Below, piece after piece: positions 31,936 through 39,842 of a stretch of DNA of 64,000 bases; positions within the stretch are counted from its first letter, which is position 1, and each line of letters starts with the position of its first letter. Source of the stretch: Streptomyces avicenniae (GTDB lineage Bacteria; Actinomycetota; Actinomycetes; Streptomycetales; Streptomycetaceae); the NCBI RefSeq assembly GCF_000719135.1, contig NZ_JOEK01000008.1, positions 62,001 through 126,000 of the forward strand, in the 5' to 3' direction. Below the pieces are notes generated by a model. It did no database searches. It worked only from the letters and a program-made list of their open reading frames with translations, and was not told the origin of the DNA. Both the position numbers and the translations under genes were made by a program.

Positions 31936-33279
31936 ATGGGCGGTCGGCCAGACGAAGCACTGCACCACCCGCTGGCCTACGTACGGGCGCGGCTCGGGCA
32001 AGGGAAGACGAAGTTCGCCGAGGCGGTCCGCCTCCACGGGCGCGCCCTCGGCTGCAACCTCGCAACGACCAGATCCACGATCTTCAAATGGGAACGGGGC
32101 GATCACGCACCGGACGCCGTCACTCAGTGGGTGATCGCCCGCATGCTGGAGATTCCCGACTCGGCGCGCACATCCGTCCCCTGGCCGTACTGGCTGCCCG
32201 CTTGGGAGGACTCGTCCCATGCCGCGCCGTGGTCCCGGACGGCTACGCTGGAGTCCCTGACTCGACTTGCGGAGCGTGCATCCATGGACCGGAGGGGATT
32301 CCTCAGCATCGGCGGTACGGCACTCGCAGGCATCGGTGCACAGTGGGCCACCGCCGATCCGGCGGTCGCCGCGGCCACGACCGGAGACACGATCACACCC
32401 GCCACGGTGGACCGGATGAGTGAGCGAGTCGAGTCGCTGCGCGCCATGGAGCAGGAGACCGGAGGCAGTGACTACCTCGACTCCGCACGGACCGACCTGC
32501 GCCTGATCACCCGCATGCTCGACCATGGCCGCTACACCGAGGCGACCGAGCAGCGGCTCTACACGCTGGCCGCCGAAATCTGCTGTCTGCTGGGCTGGAT
32601 GAGCTACGACGCCAGCCTCCACACGGCCGCACAGCAGCACTACACGGCCGCACTCCGGTCCGCCAGGACCGCCGGAGACGACACCCTCGGCGCCCACACC
32701 CTCTGCTTCATGGCCACCCAGGCCGCCAACCAGCGCGAACAGCGCGCCGCCGTCAGCCTCATGGACGCCGCAGAAACGGTCCGGAGCCGAGTCCCCGCCC
32801 TCATGCGGGCGTCCGTGGCCGCCCACCAGACCACGGTCTACAGCAAGGCGGGAGAGAATCGGAAGGCCGCCGCAGCGCTCAACCGAGCCTTCGATGCACT
32901 CGGCCGCGCCGACACCTCCGAGACCCCCGCCTACCTCACCTGGTTCGGCGAATCGCAACTTCGCTCCACAGAAGGGCGCTTCCTCCTCCTGAGCGGCCAG
33001 GCGAGCCAGGCCACCGAGGCCCTCGAACGTTCTGTCGTCCAGTCCGCCCCACGTGACCGCGCGGTCCGCTACGGCACACTCGCGCTCGCCTACCAGCAGA
33101 CCGGCGACCTCGACGGCGCACTGGATGCCACGCACAGGGCCGCCGACCTCATCGACGACGGCATCCGTTCCCAGCGCAGCGTCGAACGCCTCCAAGAGGT
33201 CAGCCGCGCCTTCGCCCCTCACCGCCACGAACCGAGGGTCCAGGAAGCATCCGAACGGATCGCCGCCTTCGCCACGTGA
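31936..33279 (+). CDS. HTH regulator with TPR domain
   Basis: A 447-residue protein. The N-terminal HTH (FAEAVRLHGRALGCNLATTRSTIFKWERGD) is followed by a Tat-like internal segment MDRRGFLSIGGTALAGIGAQ and then helical TPR-type repeats to the end. This architecture is widespread in Streptomyces, where it often sits beside accessory metabolic or signalling genes. ATG 31936 follows CGGGGAG. It is divergent from the radical SAM/CYTH pair and is its probable regulator. Confidence 0.82.
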   Translation: MGGRPDEALHHPLAYVRARLGQGKTKFAEAVRLHGRALGCNLATTRSTIFKWERGDHAPDAVTQWVIARMLEIPDSARTSVPWPYWLPAWEDSSHAAPWSRTATLESLTRLAERASMDRRGFLSIGGTALAGIGAQWATADPAVAAATTGDTITPATVDRMSERVESLRAMEQETGGSDYLDSARTDLRLITRMLDHGRYTEATEQRLYTLAAEICCLLGWMSYDASLHTAAQQHYTAALRSARTAGDDTLGAHTLCFMATQAANQREQRAAVSLMDAAETVRSRVPALMRASVAAHQTTVYSKAGENRKAAAALNRAFDALGRADTSETPAYLTWFGESQLRSTEGRFLLLSGQASQATEALERSVVQSAPRDRAVRYGTLALAYQQTGDLDGALDATHRAADLIDDGIRSQRSVERLQEVSRAFAPHRHEPRVQEASERIAAFAT

Positions 33280-33303
33280 CGGCTCCTGGCAGCGCGGCTG
33301 AGC

Positions 33304-33345
33304 GGGCCGGACGGCTTGCGATCACCGCAGGCCGCCGAACGGCCC
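33304..33345. terminator. Hairpin between convergent genes
   Basis: GGGCCG (33304-33309) pairs with CGGCCC (33340-33345), with a further inner pairing of CGGCTTGCG and CGCAGGCCG containing one mismatch. It lies in the 96-bp gap between the HTH-TPR gene and the PLP enzyme gene. Confidence 0.45.
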
Positions 33346-33375
33346 CTCCGCAACGGGCTCGCCGTGACGCGCCGG

Positions 33376-34683
33376 TCAGTCCCCGGCCAGCTCGCGGACG
33401 GCGGCGACCAGCCGTGTGACGTGCTCCTCCGGCGTCCCGGCGCCGAAGCTGGCGCGCACGGCCTGCACGGGGCCGTCGCAGGCGTCGGCCGTCTCGGAGC
33501 CGAGCAGGGCGCGGACCAGCGGCTGGGCGCAGAAGAGGCCGGAGCGCACGCCGATGCCGTAGCGGTCGGAGAGGGTCCGCGCGAGGTCGGCGCTGTCCCA
33601 GCCCGCGACGGTGAAGGAGACGACGGACACGCGGTCGGACTCCGGCCCGAACAGCGACAGTTCGCGCACGGCGGGGATGGCGGCGAGGCCGGTGCGCAGG
33701 ATGCCGAGGAGGCGCCGCTCGTGGTCGAGGAGCGTGTCGAGCCCGGCGTCGGTGAGGGCGCGGCAGGCGGCGGCGATGGCATAGGCGCCGATGACGTTGG
33801 GCGAGCCCGCCTCGTGGCGTGCCTCGTCGTCGTTCCACTCGACGGCGACCCCGCCGTCGGGGCGGCGGCTGACGACGCGGGTCGCGCCGCCGCCCGCCAG
33901 GTAGGGCGTGGCGGCGTCGAGCCAGTCGCCGCGGCCCGCGAGGACACCGGCGCCGAAGGGGGCGTACAGCTTGTGGCCGGAGAAGGCGACCCAGTCCACG
34001 TCGAGGTCGGCGACGTCGATCGCACGGTGCGGCGCGAGCTGCGCGGCGTCCAGGACGACGCGGGCGCCGTGGCGGTGGGCGGCGGCGGTCAGTTCGCGGA
34101 CCGGCCACAGCTCGCCTGTGACGTTGGAGGCGCCCGTGACGCACAGCAGCGCCGGGCCCTCGGGCAGCGCGGCGAGCGCGGCCTCGGCGGTGGCGACGGC
34201 GTCGGCGGGGCTGGCGGGGGCGTCGAGGTAGGTGACGTCGTGGCCGTGGTGGGCCCAAGGCAGCAGGGCGGCGTGGTGCTCGGTCTCGAAGACGAGGACG
34301 CGCGTCCCGGCGGGGAGGGCGGAGGCGAGGAGGTTGAGCGAGTCGGTGGTGGAGCGGGTGAAGACGACCTGGTCGGAGGGGCGCACGTGGAGGAACGAGG
34401 CGACCGTCTCGCGGCTCGCCTCGAACAGCTCGGTGGACAGCCGGGAGAGGTGGCCCGTGCCCCGGTGGACGCTGCCGTACAGCGGCGCGTACGCGGCGAC
34501 CTCGTTCCAGACGCGGCGTAGGACGGGGGCGCTGGCGGCGTAGTCGAGCGCGGCGTAGCCGACCTCGCCGCCGGTGACGAGGGGCGCGGTGACCTCCGCG
34601 CTGAGGACGGCGAGCGCGTCGTCGTCCGGGGTGGTCGCGTCAGCGGAGGTGGCGCAGGGAGCGGGGATGTCGGAGATGGTCAT
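33376..34683 (-). CDS. Class V aminotransferase / cysteine desulfurase-like PLP enzyme
   Basis: A 435-residue fold-type I PLP enzyme. The Schiff-base Lys is in AFSGHKLYAPFGAG, and LDAAQLAPHRAIDV contains the pyridine-binding Asp. NLLASALPAGTRVLVFETEHHAALLPW matches SufS/CsdA-type proteins. RSGLFCAQPLVRAL carries a Cys where desulfurases have the active-site Cys loop, so C-S lyase chemistry is possible. No Fe-S scaffold gene is nearby. ATG 34683 follows GGGAGGCCACCC. A 43-residue peptide gene lies 118 bp upstream on the same strand. Confidence 0.85.
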   Translation of the reverse strand: MTISDIPAPCATSADATTPDDDALAVLSAEVTAPLVTGGEVGYAALDYAASAPVLRRVWNEVAAYAPLYGSVHRGTGHLSRLSTELFEASRETVASFLHVRPSDQVVFTRSTTDSLNLLASALPAGTRVLVFETEHHAALLPWAHHGHDVTYLDAPASPADAVATAEAALAALPEGPALLCVTGASNVTGELWPVRELTAAAHRHGARVVLDAAQLAPHRAIDVADLDVDWVAFSGHKLYAPFGAGVLAGRGDWLDAATPYLAGGGATRVVSRRPDGGVAVEWNDDEARHEAGSPNVIGAYAIAAACRALTDAGLDTLLDHERRLLGILRTGLAAIPAVRELSLFGPESDRVSVVSFTVAGWDSADLARTLSDRYGIGVRSGLFCAQPLVRALLGSETADACDGPVQAVRASFGAGTPEEHVTRLVAAVRELAGD

Positions 34684-34757
34684 GGGTGGCCTCCCGGGGC
34701 ATGGCGCGGCAACGGCCCGGACAAGGGGAACCGGCCGCCGTGGCGGAGAAAGGGGGT

Positions 34758-34773
34758 TCGGCCGTGGGGCCGA
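34758..34773 (-). terminator. Small hairpin between the Met-Arg peptide and the PLP gene
   Basis: TCGGCC and GGCCGA form a perfect 6-bp stem with a 4-base loop in the 118-bp gap. It could be an attenuator separating an abundant peptide message from the enzyme message. Confidence 0.35.
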
Positions 34774-34801
34774 GGGGTGGGGAGGGTGAGCGCGTCGCGC
34801 T

Positions 34802-34933
34802 CTACCGCATTCGCATTCGCATGGAGTACTCCTCGAAGCCGCACTTGCCGTGGGACTTCTGTCCCACCGCCCGGTCATCACCCGGGGCACCCCGCCACGA
34901 CGGAGGGTTGCCGGACAGCGGGCCGGGGCCCAT
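34802..34933 (-). CDS. Small peptide ending in Met-Arg repeats (43 aa)
   Basis: A 43-residue open frame from ATG 34933 to TAG. It is Gly/Pro-rich at the start (MGPGPLSGNPPSWRGAPG), then GQKSHGKCGFEEYS with one cysteine, then MRMRMR at the very end. The repeat is encoded by ATGCGA twice and ATGCGG. The ribosome-binding site is weak (GAGTGAC 7-13 bases upstream), and GC content drops around the C-terminal codons. It lies upstream of, and co-directional with, a PLP enzyme. It could be a modified peptide, a small regulatory protein or a leader peptide. I do not recognise the family. Confidence 0.5.
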   Translation of the reverse strand: MGPGPLSGNPPSWRGAPGDDRAVGQKSHGKCGFEEYSMRMRMR

Positions 34934-35176
34934 GTCGCTGTCACTCGTGACCTCGCCGAAGAGTTTGGCACAGCGTTCGAACGCCGGGTAAGACCGTCTC
35001 ACCCTGCGGACGCGCCCACAGCGGCCCCCGTCAACTCCTCGTTGACCGAGGGTCTTTGGGCGGTGGTGCGGCGGGTATCCGGACGGGCAGGGCGGTGCGT
35101 GCGCGGAATCCGGGAGGACGCGGCCCCGCGTGCGGCCCGCGCGGCGACACGGACCGAGGGAAGGGATGGCGAGCCG

Positions 35177-35794
35177 ATGCCCCCCGGAGACGAAGAACGC
35201 CCGAAGCACGACCCCCCGCCACGCACGGACGGCGCCTGTACCGGCACCGGCGACGAGCCGGACTGGGAAGGGGAGCGCCGCGCCCTCGACAGCCCGTGGC
35301 TCCTGATGGGTGTCCTCGGCGCCCTCGGCGCGGTGACGGCCGTGGTGGTCGCCTGGGCGGCCGACGCGCCGCAGGCCCTGGGGCTGGGGGCCGCCTGGGC
35401 GGTGTGGATGGCGCTGTCCGCCGGACTGAGCCGGGCGGCGAGCCGCACCTACGCGTCGGAGATCGGCGTGCCGCCCGCCCGGCTGCCCGTCCTGGCACGG
35501 CGCATCCGGCAGGAACGCATCCCGCGCGACCCGGCGGCCCGCCGCGCGATGGCGCGGCTCGTGCGGCGGCAGCGCAGGCAGCTCGGCCGCAGCCGCTGGA
35601 TCTGGCCGCTGCTGAGCGCCGTGTTCCTGGCGACGAGCGCCGTGCAGTGGCAGGCGGGCCGGGACACGGCGGCCCTGCTGTGGGTGATGACGGCCGCGCT
35701 GCTCATCCCGCTGTACCTCTCCAGCCGCCGGGCACTCCAGCACGTACGGCGCGTCGGCGTCCGCCTCGGCCAGGAACCCGACACGTGCCGCTGA
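35177..35794 (+). CDS. Membrane protein, 205 aa, unknown
   Basis: Four hydrophobic segments in two pairs: SPWLLMGVLGALGAVTAVVV and ALGLGAAWAVWMALSAGL, then WIWPLLSAVFLATSAVQW and TAALLWVMTAALLIPLYL. A basic cytoplasmic loop of about 75 residues lies between the pairs. The first 35 residues are polar. ATG 35177 follows GGGAAGGGATGGC. Longer upstream starts are possible but lack codon support. The 243 bp to its left shows only promoter-type sequence. Confidence 0.7.
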   Translation: MPPGDEERPKHDPPPRTDGACTGTGDEPDWEGERRALDSPWLLMGVLGALGAVTAVVVAWAADAPQALGLGAAWAVWMALSAGLSRAASRTYASEIGVPPARLPVLARRIRQERIPRDPAARRAMARLVRRQRRQLGRSRWIWPLLSAVFLATSAVQWQAGRDTAALLWVMTAALLIPLYLSSRRALQHVRRVGVRLGQEPDTCR

Positions 35795-35797
35795 CCG

Positions 35798-36310
35798 TCA
35801 GGGGGTGACCGCCAGGGCGGCGCCGCCGGTGAGGACGAGCAGTTCGGCGTGCGTGGTCGGGAAGATCGTGTGCGGCGTGCCACCAGCCGCCCAGACGCGC
35901 GGATGGGCGGCGAGCGCCAGGTCCACGACCGTCCGCAGCGGCGCGGGGTGTCCGACCGGTGCGACGCCACCGATGGCCTGTCCGGTCGCCGCGCGCACCT
36001 GGTCGGCGGTGGCGCGTGCCAGCGCCGCGAGGCCCATACGCCGGGCGAGCGCCTCGGTGTCCACCCAGTGGCTGCCGCTGGTGAGGACGAGCACGGGCTC
36101 GCCGTGCCCCTGGCCGTCCTCGCCGATGAAGACGAGGCTGTTGGCGATGGCACCCACCGCGCAGCCGAGCGCGGCGGCGGCCTCGGCAGCGGTTCGGGCG
36201 GGCACGTCCAGTTCCCGTACGGTGCCGGTCGCGCCCGCCGCCGCCAGTGCCTCGGCAACAAGTCTGCTGCGCGCGGGCAGGTGGTCGTACGTGGCGGCGG
36301 TGGCGGTCAT
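35798..36310 (-). CDS. ybaK: YbaK/EbsC-family aminoacyl-tRNA deacylase
   Basis: A 170-residue editing-domain protein. TAAEAAAALGCAVGAIANSLVF is the YbaK/ProX signature with the catalytic-site region around Asn, and GGVAPVGHPAPL supplies the GxxPxGH loop. These enzymes clear mischarged Cys-tRNA(Pro) or Ala-tRNA(Pro). ATG 36310 has AAGGAGCCGTTCCC upstream. It ends 3 bases from the convergent membrane-protein gene. Confidence 0.88.
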   Translation of the reverse strand: MTATAATYDHLPARSRLVAEALAAAGATGTVRELDVPARTAAEAAAALGCAVGAIANSLVFIGEDGQGHGEPVLVLTSGSHWVDTEALARRMGLAALARATADQVRAATGQAIGGVAPVGHPAPLRTVVDLALAAHPRVWAAGGTPHTIFPTTHAELLVLTGGAALAVTP

Positions 36311-36482
36311 GGGAACGGCTCCTTGATACGACGACGGTTGAGACAGGTCATGGTGCCTCGCCGACACCACGGATGCTGGGAATTGTCACTCCGGGCAGAC
36401 GGGCAGAGGAGCAGACGGACAGGCGACGCGGTCGTCGGTCAGGGCCAGGAGCGCACTCCCGTGCTCGTCTTCGGTCGCGGCA

Positions 36483-36833
36483 TCACTCGATCGCTTCGAA
36501 GATGTCGCTGTCGGTCTCACGCTGCCATTGCGGAAGTGCTTCCCAGTCGGCGACGTAGCTCGGCTTGGGCTCTTCGAAGTGCTGGTGAATCTGCGCAACC
36601 CAGCAGATCGCCACGAAGCGCCCCTTCTGCTCCCGGGTCAACTTCACCGTGTTCCCACCACTGATCTCCGCGAACTGCCGGATCTGGTGATACACGGCGG
36701 CAGCCGCTTGCCGTTCCCATTCGGCCGTCTCTTCCCATGGCGCCACATAGCCAGGCTTCGGCTCACCTGGGTGATGCTTCATGACTCCGGCGATCCACGC
36801 TTCCCGGAAGACACGGCCTGCCTCGTCAGTCAT
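36483..36833 (-). CDS. Repeated-motif hypothetical protein of accessory elements
   Basis: A 116-residue protein made of two related halves: W-I-A-G-V-x4-PGEPKPGYVAPWEETAEWER and WVAQIHQHFEEPKPSYVADWEALPQWQR. It resembles small proteins I associate with Streptomyces integrative elements and plasmid-derived islands, function unknown. Its ATG overlaps the stop of the small frame upstream (ATGA at 36830-36833). Confidence 0.65.
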   Translation of the reverse strand: MTDEAGRVFREAWIAGVMKHHPGEPKPGYVAPWEETAEWERQAAAAVYHQIRQFAEISGGNTVKLTREQKGRFVAICWVAQIHQHFEEPKPSYVADWEALPQWQRETDSDIFEAIE

Positions 36834-36970
36834 GCGAGTTCCCCTTCAAGCGTTGCGACGCCGAGCAGTCCCCGACCCATCAACTCGGCCCCTATGGCCA
36901 CTCCATGTGCTCCAAGTGCCAGGCCACGGTATCGACATGAGCCCGCGCCGTGGCGCGAGATGTACACCAT
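36830..36970 (-). CDS. Short ORF within the duplicated segment
   Basis: A 46-residue frame starting MVYISRHGAGSCRYRG. The first 16 residues are encoded inside the duplicated segment and recur just upstream of the GNAT gene at 39.9 kb. The stop overlaps the next gene by ATGA, which supports translation. No function recognised; it may only provide translational coupling. Confidence 0.35.
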   Translation of the reverse strand: MVYISRHGAGSCRYRGLALGAHGVAIGAELMGRGLLGVATLEGELA

Positions 36971-37167
36971 CGCCACCCCATCAGGCGTACCCGATCCCCG
37001 CGCGGCTGACCTCGCAGGTCCCCGCGCGGGACTGCACATCCATGCCGTGCTTGTGCGTGCTCAGCGCAGCGGAGTGGACCAGCTCTGCACCGTCGAACCG
37101 CTGACCACTTTCACCGCCACTTCCACGATCCGTCCGTCTTCGAGACAGACGGTGCGCACAACCTGCG
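36924..37167. repeat. Direct repeat copy 1 (GntR 3' end plus downstream region)
   Basis: About 244 bp that matches 39843-40131 in the same orientation with few mismatches. It includes codons for the last 35 or so residues of the GntR protein (VVRTVCLEDGRIVEVAVKV onward) and the MVYISRHGAGSCRYRG start. This copy lacks about 50 bp that hold a terminator hairpin in copy 2. Confidence 0.85.
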
Positions 37168-37170
37168 TGC
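37061..37170 (-). pseudogene. GntR regulator 3' remnant
   Basis: Only the last 35 or so codons of the GntR gene are present, nearly identical to the end of the gene at 40024-40734 (QVVRTVCLEDGRIVEVAVKV through STPLR). Upstream of about 37168 the sequence is unrelated (IHQPNSLPQLAKLLAADHR), so the DNA-binding and most of the ligand domain are missing. The remnant was left by a duplication or recombination event. Confidence 0.8.
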
Positions 37171-37244
37171 GGTGGTCCGCCGCGAGCAGCTTGGCCAGCT
37201 GCGGCAGGGAATTCGGCTGATGGATGGCACACGGCTCGGGCAGG

Positions 37245-37931
37245 TCAGGGGGTGATGAGGCGGCTGGTGAAGCCGTCGCGGATGAGGCACTCGTACGCCG
37301 CGTGCACATCCTCCGGAACCTCCTGCTCGATGGCGAATCCGCGCTTCGGATACTCGATGACCCGCTGGAGGTCGCCGACGAGCATGTCCAGGACGAGTTT
37401 GTCGTCGCCGATGGACTTCAGATAGTCGTCGAACTCCAGCGGCTCCGACGCACAGAGGATTTCGACATCGGGCCAGAGCATGCGTGCGGTCGCGAACGAC
37501 CGCCTTTCCATGTAGGGCTTGGAGACCAGCAGCACCGACGCCGGGGTGATGCCCGCAGCGACGAGGACCTCTCGCGAGAGGGTGATGTTCTGGCCGGTGT
37601 TGCCCGCGTTCGGTTCCAGCAGGATCGCCTCGGCGGGGACGCCGAGGCCGATGGCGTGCTCGCGGAAGTGGACGGCCTCCCCGCGCGGGAAGACCTCGGC
37701 GGTGGTGGGACTGTTGCCGCCGGTGAACACCAAGGTCGGGAAGAGCCCGGAGCGGTACAGCTCGGCGGAGTGGGCCGCGACGCCGAGGTCATGACTGCCC
37801 AGCCCGATCGCCACCTCGACGGGCCGCAGTTCGTGCTGCATCCGGTGGTAGTCCCAGATCAGCTCGGCTTGGCGCCACTGGTCCTCGGTGACGCCCCGCT
37901 GGCCGTTGCCCACGTGTTTCTCCCTGGTCAC
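37245..37931 (-). CDS. YdcF-family (DUF218) protein
   Basis: A 228-residue protein of the ElyC/SanA/YdcF family. VAIGLGSHDLGVAAHSAELYRSGLFPTLVFTGGN has the G-x-G ... FTGG pattern, and LEPNAGNTGQNITLSREVL carries the conserved E-x2-A-x-N-T-x2-N motif. Family members act in envelope or nucleotide-related chemistry, but the reaction is not settled. There is no signal peptide. GTG 37931 is used; it slightly overlaps the end of the TPR-regulator remnant upstream. Confidence 0.82.
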   Translation of the reverse strand: MTREKHVGNGQRGVTEDQWRQAELIWDYHRMQHELRPVEVAIGLGSHDLGVAAHSAELYRSGLFPTLVFTGGNSPTTAEVFPRGEAVHFREHAIGLGVPAEAILLEPNAGNTGQNITLSREVLVAAGITPASVLLVSKPYMERRSFATARMLWPDVEILCASEPLEFDDYLKSIGDDKLVLDMLVGDLQRVIEYPKRGFAIEQEVPEDVHAAYECLIRDGFTSRLITP

Positions 37932-38343
37932 CGCTGCCGGGGGCCGACCGACCCCTCGCTCATGGCCTTGATGCCCTCGATACTGCGCAGTTGGTGCACG
38001 AGTCCGTTTTGCGCGGCCACCTTGACGACCTGGTCGAGGACGAGAAGTCCATCATTCCGGGTCGCCGCATCGGAGAGCAGGATGTGGCCGCGAGCCGTGT
38101 CCAGTCGCACGCGTTGCATCGGTGAGTCGGTCGTTCCGCTGCTGCGGGCGACGTCGATGTAAGTGCAGGGCCTGGGCCAGGTCGCCGACCCCACGGCGGG
38201 CGAGGGCGAGTTTCTGGTGGGCCACCGACCAGTCATCGGGTTCGGTGAAGTCCTCGAAGTCGCGGGTCGCCGCCTGCATGACGCGGGTCGCATAGTCGTG
38301 CTGGCCGTCCTTGCTCAGCGCGGTCGCCGCCCACAGCCTCGCG
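37928..38343 (-). pseudogene. Frameshifted C-terminal remnant of an HTH-TPR regulator
   Basis: Two overlapping frames together give a continuous regulator-like C-terminus. The upstream frame reads ARLWAATALSKDGQHDYATR through ARRGVGDLAQAL, and after a shift near 38160 the other frame continues YIDVARSSGTTDSPMQRVRL through QLRSIEGIKAMSEG. A stop lies just upstream of the first part, so the HTH half is missing. Similar regulator/YdcF pairs are common in Streptomyces; here the regulator is decayed. Confidence 0.65.
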
Positions 38344-38401
38344 GGTCAGGGCGCGCGGGCGTGGCTCTGTATATGTCGGCCGCCCGCGCTCCGTCCCGGG
38401 T

Positions 38402-38438
38402 GCGTGTGCCCCGGCCATCTCCGTACTGGGGCACACGC
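38402..38438 (-). terminator. 11-bp stem terminator after the DUF397 pseudogene
   Basis: GCGTGTGCCCC (38402-38412) and GGGGCACACGC (38428-38438) pair perfectly around a 15-base loop, 11 bases beyond the pseudogene stop on the minus strand. Confidence 0.65.
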
Positions 38439-38448
38439 GCCTCGGCGG

Positions 38449-38627
38449 TCAGCGACGGGCGAGAGTGGCGATCAGCGTGCGGAACCGCTCGCGAGGGAAG
38501 AGGAGCTCCGGTCGTTAGGGAGTCTTGGCGTCGCATACGGCGACCGCCTCAACGCCAGGAAGAATGGTGATCTCGACGCAGTTGCGGCCGGACCCATCGC
38601 TGCACGAGGTTCTGCACCAGGTGCCGA
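38449..38627 (-). pseudogene. DUF397 pseudogene with internal stop
   Basis: The minus strand reads W-C-R-T-S-C-SDGSGRNCVEITILPGVEAVAV then CDAKTP, a TAA stop, and RPELLFPRERFRTLIATLARR. This matches the DUF397 protein at 40993-41202 (WRRSTFSDGSGGNCVEIAVL, then DSKTPDRPHLRFSRQQF) codon for codon except for the TAA. There is no in-frame start. It is a decayed paralogue. Confidence 0.75.
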
Positions 38628-38661
38628 CATCTCCCCTGCTGGCCGAAGACTTGAAGCAGAA

Positions 38662-38886
38662 TCAGACTCGGCGAACGTAGGCGATGAATGCGTGGAAGCT
38701 CTCCGAATCCACCAGCAGCGCGGGGCCGTCAGGGTCCTTGGAGTCTCGGATGACCATACCGGCGCGGGTGGACATCACGTCAGCGACCTCGACGCACTGC
38801 GACTCACTTCCGCTGCGCTTCGACTTCTTCCAGGTCGCACCCGGAAAAACTGATGCCATCAGGCGGCGCCTGTTTTCGGCAGTCAC
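38662..38886 (-). CDS. DUF397 domain protein
   Basis: A 74-residue DUF397 protein: WKKSKRSGSESQCVEVADV then VIRDSKDPDGPALLVDSESFHAFI are the family landmarks. GTG 38886 has AAGGA 8 bases upstream and is preferred to more distant starts. DUF397 proteins normally partner an XRE/DUF5753 regulator, as small antitoxin-like or anti-sigma-like factors, but no XRE gene is adjacent here. Confidence 0.75.
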   Translation of the reverse strand: MTAENRRRLMASVFPGATWKKSKRSGSESQCVEVADVMSTRAGMVIRDSKDPDGPALLVDSESFHAFIAYVRRV

Positions 38887-38940
38887 TTCTAGAGTCCTTA
38901 AGTTGGGACAGGTCAGTCTCGCCAAGGCGGCCCTCGGCGA

Positions 38941-39246
38941 TCACGCGCCCTGGGCTCCATGTGCGCGCGCCAGGGTGTCGATCTGGGCGGCGAGGTCGGT
39001 GTCCAGCTCGGTGATCGCGCCGCCCGCGTCGTGCGTGTTGAGGGCGAACGTCACCGACGTGTACAGCACGGTGATCCGCGCGTGGTGGTTCGCCGAGTCC
39101 TCCGCGCGCGCCACCGCCGCGTAGAGGGCGGGCAACTGGTCGCGCGTGACGCGGTAAACGGCGGTGAGATCGCCGTTCTCGACACTCCATCCGGGCAGGC
39201 CTGTCAGGGCGGCGTCGAGCTGGTCGGCGGTCAGTGGAGTAGCCAT
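38941..39246 (-). CDS. phhB: Pterin-4a-carbinolamine dehydratase
   Basis: A 101-residue PCD/DCoH. SANHHARITVLYTSVTFALNTHDAGGAITELDTDLA contains the paired active-site His (NHH), the later THD and the DxxLA end. It recycles 4a-hydroxytetrahydropterin; no aromatic hydroxylase is in the window, so a moonlighting or distant role is possible. ATG 39246 follows GAGGACGAG, 7 bases after the GNAT stop, indicating an operon. Confidence 0.9.
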   Translation of the reverse strand: MATPLTADQLDAALTGLPGWSVENGDLTAVYRVTRDQLPALYAAVARAEDSANHHARITVLYTSVTFALNTHDAGGAITELDTDLAAQIDTLARAHGAQGA

Positions 39247-39253
39247 CTCGTCC

Positions 39254-39817
39254 TCAGGTTCTGGTGGTCGTGGTCGGGTGGGGATGTAGTTCTTTGAGCA
39301 TCACGTCGTGCAGGGCGGCGCCGTCCCAGGGGTGGGCCCGGCCGACGATGCGGTAGCCCCAGGAGCGGTAGGCGGCCTGCGCGGGGGCGGCGTCGGGTCT
39401 CGCGTTCAGTAGAACGCGTTCCTCGGGGCCGTCGAGGAGGGCGTCGTGCAGTCGGCGGGCGACGCCTTGTCGCCGCCAGGTTGCCCGCACGGCCAGTTCG
39501 ATCAGCCCGAAGGTCCGGCTCCCGGTCTCGCGGGACAGTTCCTCGGGGACGGGGGTGATCAGCCGTGCCCACCAGCCGGTGGCGGGGCTGAGCGGATAGC
39601 CGTACGCCATTGCGACCGGCTCGCCTCCGGCGGTGGTCGTTGCGAGAGCAGCGCGGAACGTGGGTTTCCGGACCTGGGAGCGGAACCGCCGCCGGTTCGC
39701 GGCGACATCGGCCGCCGTCTTGAGGTACGGCGGCTCGGCGAACGCCTCCGCGTAGACAGCCAGGATGGCGTCCTCGGCCGCAGCAGCCCCCGGCCCATCG
39801 AGCAACTCGACCTCCAT
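39254..39817 (-). CDS. GNAT-family N-acetyltransferase
   Basis: A 187-residue acetyltransferase. FGLIELAVRATWRRQGVARRLHDALL is motif A with the acetyl-CoA loop RRQGVA, and AAYRSWGYRIVGRAHPW is motif B. ATG 39817 has GGAGGGAGTGGGTCG upstream. The frame extends upstream into the duplicated segment (MVYISRHGAGSCRYRG), but the ribosome-binding site marks the true start. Substrate unknown. Confidence 0.85.
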   Translation of the reverse strand: MEVELLDGPGAAAAEDAILAVYAEAFAEPPYLKTAADVAANRRRFRSQVRKPTFRAALATTTAGGEPVAMAYGYPLSPATGWWARLITPVPEELSRETGSRTFGLIELAVRATWRRQGVARRLHDALLDGPEERVLLNARPDAAPAQAAYRSWGYRIVGRAHPWDGAALHDVMLKELHPHPTTTTRT

Positions 39818-39842
39818 CGACCCACTCCCTCCGCGCCAGGTG

